Assembly (NCBI RefSeq): GCF_900258435.1
Contig: NZ_LT992558.1
Location: 1,066,881-1,130,880 of the forward strand
Source: Carnobacterium divergens
GTDB lineage: Bacteria; Bacillota; Bacilli; Lactobacillales; Carnobacteriaceae
Length of the DNA: 64,000 nt
Direction of reading: 5' to 3'
How positions within the stretch are numbered: the stretch's first letter is position 1; each line of letters begins with the position of its first letter. Made by a program: the position numbers and the translations under genes. A model generated the notes under the pieces. The model was given only the letters and a program-made list of their open reading frames with translations. It made no database searches and was not told where the DNA came from. Shown here piece by piece: positions 58,165 to 64,000 of the stretch.

Positions 58165-59436
58165 ATGAATAAACTGACAAACGAACTACAAGCATACTGG
58201 GAAAAATTAGCGTACAATCAACCTTCTGCAATTCAAGAAAAAGTATTTACGCCATTAATTGAAGGCAAAGACGTGATCGGCATTTCACCAACTGGAACAG
58301 GAAAAACAGTGGCTTACACACTACCGCTTTTAGAAACAATTGTGCCAAAGGCTGGGTTACAAGTTGTTATTTTAACACCCTCACAAGAATTAGCTGTTCA
58401 AGTGGCAGCTGTTGTAAAAGAATGGGCGAAACAAGTAGACATTAAAGTTCAACCCTTAATTGGTGGAGCCAATATTAAACGTCAACTAGAAAAATTAAGA
58501 GACAAGCCTGAAATTATTGTAGGAACAGCAGGTCGAATTTTAGAAATTTCTGATTTAAAAAAATTAAAATTACACCAAGTGAAAACAGTCATTTTAGATG
58601 AAGCAGATCACTTACTTCAACAAGATCAGTTAGCAACGGTTAGAAAAGTAGTAGCTAAAATGCCAAATGAACGACAAATGGGATTTTTCTCAGCAACCAG
58701 TAATGAAATCATGACTGAGATGCCAAAATGGTTTAATAGCGATCCATTATGGATTGATGTAACGAATGAAGATGAGTCACATGGGACCGTTGTTCATGGC
58801 TATATTGAAACGCCAACAAGAAAACGTGTTGAAGTGATTAAACGATTAACCCAACTCCCTGACTTCAGTGGTTTGGTATTTATCAATAACGTAGCTAATT
58901 TAGTAACGGTAGCTGAAAAATTAAGTTATGAAGGTGTTTCCGTTGCGGTCTTACATGGCGAAAAATATAAAACAGAACGTCAACATGCGTTGCAACAATT
59001 TAGAAATAAAAAAGTAAAACTCTTATTAACAACGGATGTGGCGTCAAGAGGATTAGACATTCACGGTTTGCCTTACGTGATTCAATATGATTTACCGATG
59101 ACTAAAGAAAGCTATATTCACCGTTCAGGCAGAACGGCTCGAATGGGGGCTGACGGAACAGTTTTAACCTTGGTAAATGACCGAGAACGTCGTGAATTCA
59201 AAAAAATTGTCGAGCCTTTAGAAATTGAACTAACGCCATTGTATCTATTTGGTGGAGAAATTGTTACTGAGCGTCCAGAACAATCAGAACAAGTTGAAGT
59301 AGAAAGTAAACCAGCTTCTCCAAAAGTAAAAAAAGAAAAGAAAAAAAATGCTCCCGCTCCGGAAATTCCTAAAAAAAGAAAAAACAAAAAGAAAGATCAA
59401 AAAAATAAAGGGGCAAGAAGAAAAACAAAAGAATAA
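58165..59436 (+). CDS. DEAD-box RNA helicase (YfmL/CshB-like)
   Basis: RNA helicase of 423 residues. Motif I SPTGTGKT at 41-48, motif II DEAD at 145-148, SAT (motif III) and HRSGRTARMG (motif VI) are all present. After residue ~365 a lysine-rich tail (PKVKKEKKKNAPAPEIPKKR) probably binds RNA. Similarity to Bacillus YfmL (NQPSAIQEKVF, LIGGANIKRQLEKL) suggests ribosome assembly. ATG 58165 matches the family N-terminus; ATG 58132 is in frame but sits almost at the predicted transcription start. Confidence 0.92.
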   Translation: MNKLTNELQAYWEKLAYNQPSAIQEKVFTPLIEGKDVIGISPTGTGKTVAYTLPLLETIVPKAGLQVVILTPSQELAVQVAAVVKEWAKQVDIKVQPLIGGANIKRQLEKLRDKPEIIVGTAGRILEISDLKKLKLHQVKTVILDEADHLLQQDQLATVRKVVAKMPNERQMGFFSATSNEIMTEMPKWFNSDPLWIDVTNEDESHGTVVHGYIETPTRKRVEVIKRLTQLPDFSGLVFINNVANLVTVAEKLSYEGVSVAVLHGEKYKTERQHALQQFRNKKVKLLLTTDVASRGLDIHGLPYVIQYDLPMTKESYIHRSGRTARMGADGTVLTLVNDRERREFKKIVEPLEIELTPLYLFGGEIVTERPEQSEQVEVESKPASPKVKKEKKKNAPAPEIPKKRKNKKKDQKNKGARRKTKE

Positions 59437-59502
59437 AAAGGAAAAAGCCCATTTCATAAAAAAAATAAAAGTTTGAACAAGTTTAGATTGGGGGAATACC
59501 AG

Positions 59503-62175
59503 TTGTCTAATCGCAAAAAAGATATTTTGAATTTTTTAGAAAATCATTCTGAACAATTTACAGCTGTTGAGATTGCCAAAGAATTGGATTTAGATCGTGC
59601 AAACGTAAGTAGATATTTAAATGATTTGTTTAAAGAAAAAGCCATTGAAAAAAGCAATGGCAGACCAGTTTTGTATCAACGTCTTGATAAAAAGAAAGAT
59701 CATGCGACAAATGATACCGAGTCCTTTGCTCATCTTATTGGGAATAAAGAATCTCTTAAAGTAATGATTCAACAAGCAAAAGCTGCCATTTTATATCCCC
59801 CAAGAGGATTACACACTATTATTTTTGGTAAAACAGGAACAGGGAAATCCCTATTTGCTGAGTCGATGTACCACTTTGCAGTAGAGTCAGAAACATTAGC
59901 AGCAGATGCGCCTTTTGTTTCTTTCAACTGTGCGGATTATGCTCAAAATCCTCAATTATTATTTGGTCATATTTTTGGTGTTAAAAAAGGTTCTTATACA
60001 GGAGCTGCCGAAGATCGACCTGGATTAATGAACAAAGCAAATGGAGGAATTCTTTTTTTAGATGAGATTCATCGCTTGCCACCAGAAGGACAAGAAATGC
60101 TCTTCACGTTTATTGATAAAGGCATTTACCGTCCGCTAGGTGAAAGCAGTCAAGTCCATGAAGCAAGTGTTCAAATTATAGGAGCGACAACAGAAAATTC
60201 TGATACATTACTGTCAACGTTTAATCGCCGTATTCCAATGATGATTACATTACCTCCATTAGAAGAAAGATCAATTGACGAACGTTATGAATTAGTTGCT
60301 ACTTTTTTACAAAAAGAATCAAATCGTCTTGGCCAAAAAATCGTCGTAGAAAGAGAAGTATTATTAGCTTTCATGTTGTACCATGCAGAGGGCAATATTG
60401 GACAAGTCCAAAGAGATTTAAAATTAGTATGTGCGAAAGCATTTTTACACTACCGAACTCACCAAGAAGAATATTTACGTATTTCCCAAAAAGATTTGCC
60501 ATTACAAGTTCAAAAAGGATTGCTTTTAGTCAAAGAAGCACCTGAACGTATGGAACGATTAATTGATCATAAAACCAGTCAATTTAGTTATGTTCCAAGT
60601 GGTCAAGAAACAGATAAAGATATGGGTGTATATGGTGTTATTGAGGAAAAAGTAGATGAAATTTTAGCAACAGGTTCAATGGATGACATTAATTTAGAAG
60701 AATTAATGGCAACAGATATGAACAAATATTTTAGAGATTATGTTGAAAAATTATCGATGAGTGAAGTTCATCAAGATTTGATTCCAGAAGATATTCGAAG
60801 TTTAACAGACCAACTGTATGACTTAGCCGAAGAACGACTAGATCGAAGCTACAATCCAAAAGCGCGTTTTGCATTTGCACTACATTTGCAAAGTTCGATT
60901 GAACGTATCAAAGAAAATCGTCAAATTGTTCATCCAGATTTAAACAATGTTCGGAAAAATTATTCAAAAGAATTCCAAGTAGCCATTGATTTATCTGGTA
61001 TGATTGAAGAAAGTTTACAAATTGAAATCCCTTTTGATGAAATCGGTTTTATTACCATGTTTTTAACGATTGATATTAGAGACGCAGTAGTACCGCAAGA
61101 AGAACTCGTCTCTATTATGGTTCTAATGCATGGGCGATCAACAGCAACTAGTATGTTAGAGACTGTACAAGAATTGCTAGACACCAAAGTTGGAGTCGCT
61201 ATTGATATGCCATTGACGATGGAAGTTCAAAAGATGTATGAGCGCGTTAAAACAACAATACTTGCAGATCGAGAGTCTTATAAACATGGGTTATTAGTAT
61301 TGTCCGACATGGGTTCGCTAACTTCTTTTGGCAATATGCTTTCTGAAGAACTAGGCATTCGTACAAAATCCCTTTCTATGGTAAGTACCCCTATTGTGTT
61401 AGAAGCAGTAAGAATGGCATCTGTAGGAAGAACGTTGGAAGACATTTATCAAAATTGCCAACTTTCATTTGAAAATTATTCAAAACATCCTTTAACCAAT
61501 GAAAAACCGCAAAAAAAAGCTGTATTAGTCACCTGTTTTACAGGGGAAGGTGTAGCAAAACATTTAAACGAGCGAATCAGCCCCGTAATTGATGAGAGCC
61601 GTACGAAAATTATTCAATTGCAATTTTTACACAGAGAAGCATTCAAACAACATATCGATGATTTAATGGAAGAATATGAAATTAAAGCAATTGTTGGAAC
61701 AGTTGAATTTGATTACCAAAATATTCCATATTTTTCAGCCTACGATATCTTTAATGATGAAAAATTAAATATTTTAAAACGAATTGTTGACGAAGAAATT
61801 CCGGTAGAACAAATGATTCAATCACTAGAAGGAACAATTCGTAATGTGGGTTCGGTTCATAAACTAGTGATGCTTTCTCAAAAAATTGTTCACCAACTTC
61901 AAACGGATATGCATATTATTGTTGAACCGGGTGTTGATACAGGAATTATGATCCATTTAGCCTTTTTAGTTGAACGCTTAAAAGTAGGAACGGTTATTCG
62001 TAATTTTCCTAATTTAGAAGAGTATACAAAACAACATCGAATCGAAATGGATATTGTTAAAACAGCTTTAATGGCAATTGAAAAGCAATATGGCGTTGTA
62101 ATGGTAGAAGATGAAGTAGCCTATATTGTCCAAATGTTTATTGACAATAAAGTCCAACTAACGATTAATAAATAA
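59503..62175 (+). CDS. LevR-type sigma-54-dependent PTS regulator (PRD-containing)
   Basis: Activator of 890 residues. Order: N-terminal winged HTH (~1-55), AAA+ domain with Walker A GKTGTGKS (109-116), sigma-54 contact loop GSYTGA (163-168, the usual GAFTGA) and Walker B LFLDEIH (~185-191), then PRD1, an EIIA-Man-like domain ([13 protein letters not shown] with its histidine), an EIIB-like segment ([13 protein letters not shown]) and a C-terminal PRD2. It should open sigma-54 promoters when PTS phosphorylation signals substrate. Two such promoters lie downstream. TTG 59503 with GGGGG at 8 bases is preferred over TTG 59473. Confidence 0.92.
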   Translation: MSNRKKDILNFLENHSEQFTAVEIAKELDLDRANVSRYLNDLFKEKAIEKSNGRPVLYQRLDKKKDHATNDTESFAHLIGNKESLKVMIQQAKAAILYPPRGLHTIIFGKTGTGKSLFAESMYHFAVESETLAADAPFVSFNCADYAQNPQLLFGHIFGVKKGSYTGAAEDRPGLMNKANGGILFLDEIHRLPPEGQEMLFTFIDKGIYRPLGESSQVHEASVQIIGATTENSDTLLSTFNRRIPMMITLPPLEERSIDERYELVATFLQKESNRLGQKIVVEREVLLAFMLYHAEGNIGQVQRDLKLVCAKAFLHYRTHQEEYLRISQKDLPLQVQKGLLLVKEAPERMERLIDHKTSQFSYVPSGQETDKDMGVYGVIEEKVDEILATGSMDDINLEELMATDMNKYFRDYVEKLSMSEVHQDLIPEDIRSLTDQLYDLAEERLDRSYNPKARFAFALHLQSSIERIKENRQIVHPDLNNVRKNYSKEFQVAIDLSGMIEESLQIEIPFDEIGFITMFLTIDIRDAVVPQEELVSIMVLMHGRSTATSMLETVQELLDTKVGVAIDMPLTMEVQKMYERVKTTILADRESYKHGLLVLSDMGSLTSFGNMLSEELGIRTKSLSMVSTPIVLEAVRMASVGRTLEDIYQNCQLSFENYSKHPLTNEKPQKKAVLVTCFTGEGVAKHLNERISPVIDESRTKIIQLQFLHREAFKQHIDDLMEEYEIKAIVGTVEFDYQNIPYFSAYDIFNDEKLNILKRIVDEEIPVEQMIQSLEGTIRNVGSVHKLVMLSQKIVHQLQTDMHIIVEPGVDTGIMIHLAFLVERLKVGTVIRNFPNLEEYTKQHRIEMDIVKTALMAIEKQYGVVMVEDEVAYIVQMFIDNKVQLTINK

Positions 62176-62192
62176 CGAGTAAAACAAATAAA

Positions 62193-62239
62193 AATACACA
62201 AAAATGAAAGTGTGTAAGGCATTACAGTTATTGTGTATT
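62193..62239. repeat. 9-bp inverted repeat in the upstream activator region
   Basis: AATACACAA (62193-62201) and TTGTGTATT (62231-62239) are perfect inverted arms flanking the candidate activator site at 62204-62217. Confidence 0.5.
62204..62217 (+). promoter_or_regulatory. Candidate upstream activator site for the LevR-type protein
   Basis: ATGAAAGTGTGTAA lies 78 bases before the -24 element. ATGAAGTGTGTAA lies 73 bases before the second sigma-54 promoter. Confidence 0.5.
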
Positions 62240-62244
62240 AAATG

Positions 62245-62292
62245 AAAACCGCGAAGAAAACTTGAAATTAAAGCTTTCTTCGCGGTTTTTTA
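62245..62292 (+). terminator. Intrinsic terminator of the LevR-type gene
   Basis: AAAACCGCGAAGAAA and TTTCTTCGCGGTTTT form a perfect 15-bp stem with a T run. It lies between the activator site and the sigma-54 promoter. Confidence 0.93.
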
Positions 62293-62295
62293 TTT

Positions 62296-62312
62296 TGGCA
62301 CGATACTTGCAT
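62296..62312 (+). promoter_or_regulatory. Sigma-54 (-24/-12) promoter of the EIIC gene
   Basis: TGGCACGATACTTGCAT matches the sigma-54 consensus TGGCAC-N5-TTGCW exactly, with GG and GC correctly spaced. It lies 117 bases before the start codon. Confidence 0.93.
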
Positions 62313-62428
62313 ATAATAAACAATGTAAGGGGTTAAATTAAAAAAGTTAAAATAGAAAAATTTGTTTTAAGCAATTATTTATTGGCAATGATTTTAATTT
62401 AAACCTCAATTATAAGGAGGCAATAAAA

Positions 62429-63682
62429 ATGGATGGATTTATTAATTTTATGGAGAAATATTTTATCCCACCTGCGTCAAAAATCGCAGCGCAACGTCAC
62501 TTAGTGGCAATTAGGGATGCATTTATTGTAACAATGCCACTAATGATTTTAGGATCATTGGCAATTTTGATCAATAACTTACCAATTCCAATGTATCAAA
62601 CATTTATGAACAATACTTTTGGTGAAGAACTTTGGAAGAGTTTCGGTGGAAATGTTTGGAACGGAACTTTTGGTATCTTATCCGTTTTAATCGCTTTCAT
62701 GGTTGCCTACAACCTAACAAAGCATTATGGTAAAGATGGCGTAGCAGCCGGTGTTGTTTCTGTAGCATCTTTCTTTGCTCTTGGTGGAGCAACAGGAATG
62801 GCTTCAAACGGATTGTTTATCGCACTATTAGTTGGTTTGATTTCTGCTGAGATTTTCTCTCGTTTAGTTGGAAATGAAAAACTAATCGTAAAAATGCCAG
62901 AAGGCGTGCCACCAGCAGTCGCAAAATCATTTGCAGCGTTATTCCCAGCAATGATTACAATTAGTATCTTTGGTTTAATCACAACCATTTTCTTAGCATT
63001 CGGTGTTAAAGATTTAGTAGCGTCATTCTACGAGTTGGTTCAACAACCATTTATGGGATTGGCAAATTCGTTGCCATCAGCAATGCTCTTAGCATTTATT
63101 ACACCATTCCTATGGTTCTTTGGATTACATGGCGCGAACATGGTAGAGCCATTAATGCAAACCATTAATTTACCAGCAATTGAAGCGAATCAAGCGGCAA
63201 TCAAAGCTGGCGAAGTAGCACCTTATATTGTAAACAAACCATTCTTTGATTCATTTGTAAACTTAGGTGGAACAGGTGCAACATTAGGTTTAATTATTGC
63301 TATTTTCTTATTTGGACGTCGTAATAAAGCTTATAAAATCGTAACAAATTTAAGTACAGCACCAGGGATTTTTAATATTAATGAACCAATGATGTTCGGT
63401 TTGCCAATTGTGCTAAACCCATTAATGTTCATTCCATTTATTTTGACACCAGTTGTTTTAGTAACGGTTGCATACTTGGCAACTAGTTCTGGGCTTGTAC
63501 CAGCAGCAACGGTAATGCCACCATGGGTAACTCCTCCAATTATTGGCGGATTCTTAGCAACTCAAAGTGTTGCAGGTGGAGTATTAGCAGCAGTTAACTT
63601 ATTAATTTCAGTGATAATCTACGCACCATTTGTAAAAATTGCTGAAATTCAAGAATTGAAACGCGAAAAAGAAGTAGCTTAG
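62429..63682 (+). CDS. PTS sugar transporter EIIC, lactose/cellobiose family
   Basis: Membrane permease of 417 residues that moves a sugar while EIIB phosphorylates it. It begins FINFMEKYFIPPASKIAAQRHLVAIRDAF in two recognisable blocks, has about ten hydrophobic segments, and the ITPFLWFFGLHGANMVEPLM and GIFNINEPMMFGLPIVLNP signatures of the family (the latter with the conserved NEP). No EIIA or EIIB domain is fused. AAGGAGG precedes the ATG. Driven by a sigma-54 promoter and probably the LevR-type activator. The sugar is likely a beta-glucoside or other disaccharide, not proven. Confidence 0.94.
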   Translation: MDGFINFMEKYFIPPASKIAAQRHLVAIRDAFIVTMPLMILGSLAILINNLPIPMYQTFMNNTFGEELWKSFGGNVWNGTFGILSVLIAFMVAYNLTKHYGKDGVAAGVVSVASFFALGGATGMASNGLFIALLVGLISAEIFSRLVGNEKLIVKMPEGVPPAVAKSFAALFPAMITISIFGLITTIFLAFGVKDLVASFYELVQQPFMGLANSLPSAMLLAFITPFLWFFGLHGANMVEPLMQTINLPAIEANQAAIKAGEVAPYIVNKPFFDSFVNLGGTGATLGLIIAIFLFGRRNKAYKIVTNLSTAPGIFNINEPMMFGLPIVLNPLMFIPFILTPVVLVTVAYLATSSGLVPAATVMPPWVTPPIIGGFLATQSVAGGVLAAVNLLISVIIYAPFVKIAEIQELKREKEVA

Positions 63683-63689
63683 ACTTAAG

Positions 63690-63724
63690 GACATCCCGCA
63701 TTTTTAAGTGTGGGATGTTTCTTT
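63690..63724 (+). terminator. Intrinsic terminator after the EIIC gene
   Basis: ACATCCCGCA and TGTGGGATGT stem with an 8-base loop and a TTTCTTT tract. Confidence 0.82.
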
Positions 63725-63817
63725 ATTGGTATTGACTCTAATAAATCTGTTAAAAGTAACGTGAAGCAATAGAATAAAGTTAAAACCAAGCTTGTAATCA
63801 ATAAAGTTAGTGTTTAA

Positions 63818-63830
63818 ATGAAGTGTGTAA
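63818..63830 (+). promoter_or_regulatory. Candidate upstream activator site, second copy
   Basis: ATGAAGTGTGTAA, one base shorter than the site at 62204 and at nearly the same distance from its sigma-54 promoter. Confidence 0.45.
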
Positions 63831-63903
63831 AAATTTAAGGTAGAGAGTGTAATTAAATGAATCCTCAAAACATTGGTATAGCTGGATTTTATAGATGAAA
63901 AGT

Positions 63904-63920
63904 TGGCACGGAACTTGCAT
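63904..63920 (+). promoter_or_regulatory. Sigma-54 (-24/-12) promoter of the EIIB gene
   Basis: TGGCACGGAACTTGCAT fits the sigma-54 consensus exactly, 43 bases before the EIIB start codon. Confidence 0.93.
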
Positions 63921-63962
63921 TATAATAAAGTGTAGACAATAAGAGAAATGGAGTGAAGTACA

Positions 63963-64000
63963 ATGGCAGATAAAACAATCATGTTAGTATGTTCAGCAGG
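63963..64000 (+). CDS. PTS EIIB, lactose/cellobiose family (3' truncated by window)
   Basis: Only the first 12 codons are present, plus two bases of the next: MADKTIMLVCSA. The pattern of a hydrophobic strand ending in CSAG is the phospho-cysteine loop of lactose/cellobiose-type EIIB, with Cys10 as the phosphorylated residue. A GGAGTGAAG site precedes it. It would phosphorylate the sugar carried by the upstream EIIC and shares the sigma-54 control. Confidence 0.8.
   Translation, partial: MADKTIMLVCSA

Overview
The window is a low-GC chromosomal segment of a Firmicute of the order Lactobacillales. The gene set (purine operon in Bacillus order, pcrA-ligA-camS-gatCAB-dagK-rlmCD, xpt-pbuX under a guanine riboswitch, a low-affinity class B PBP, a LevR-type sigma-54 activator with lactose/cellobiose-family PTS genes) fits Carnobacterium or a close relative. 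That genus call is an inference from gene content and order. No rRNA, tRNA, CRISPR array, insertion sequence or prophage was recognised.

Layout. 1-2.7 kb: the 3' end of a CBS-ACT protein, a Gfo/Idh/MocA oxidoreductase and an AI-2E family transporter. 2.7-6.4 kb: an AT-rich accessory island with two paralogous membrane-anchored proteins, a lipase-like protein carrying a C-terminal helical domain, and two small helical partners. This resembles a reverse-polarity type VII secretion lipase toxin with immunity and partner proteins. No secretion machinery is in the window, and decayed fragments surround the module. 6.6-13 kb: an HTH-like hypothetical, two wall hydrolases, a barrel protein, a YbjQ protein, a PBP2a/PBP5-like transpeptidase and an AlkD-like protein. 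13.2-17.6 kb: guanine riboswitch-xpt-pbuX, a UPF0316 protein, a VOC protein and a WYL-type regulator.

17.6-35.8 kb: de novo purine synthesis, split into purEKB and purCSQLFMNHD plus a GntR regulator. Between the parts lies a 4.6 kb block with a DUF817 protein, a stand-alone tuf, gloA, an MBL-fold protein and a LapA-domain protein. Both parts have a sigma-A promoter of the same design with inverted PurR-type boxes upstream, so they look like one regulon derived from a single ancestral operon.

35.9-49.4 kb: a YibE/F pair, then the core cluster pcrA-ligA-camS and gatCAB-dagK-rlmCD (DNA repair and replication, tRNA-Gln amidation, lipid kinase, rRNA methylation). DagK carries an EF-hand-like loop at its C-terminus. 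49.4-59.4 kb: an orphan AraC-type response regulator divergent from an acylating acetaldehyde dehydrogenase, a divergent GH25 protein, a phosphoesterase, a YxeA-like protein behind 15-bp direct repeats with a 21-bp period, a YdcF-like membrane protein, an aldo/keto reductase, SfsA, a second Gfo/Idh/MocA protein and a DEAD-box helicase. 59.5-64 kb: a LevR-type activator followed by PTS EIIC and the start of PTS EIIB, each behind its own consensus sigma-54 promoter with a shared candidate upstream activator site.
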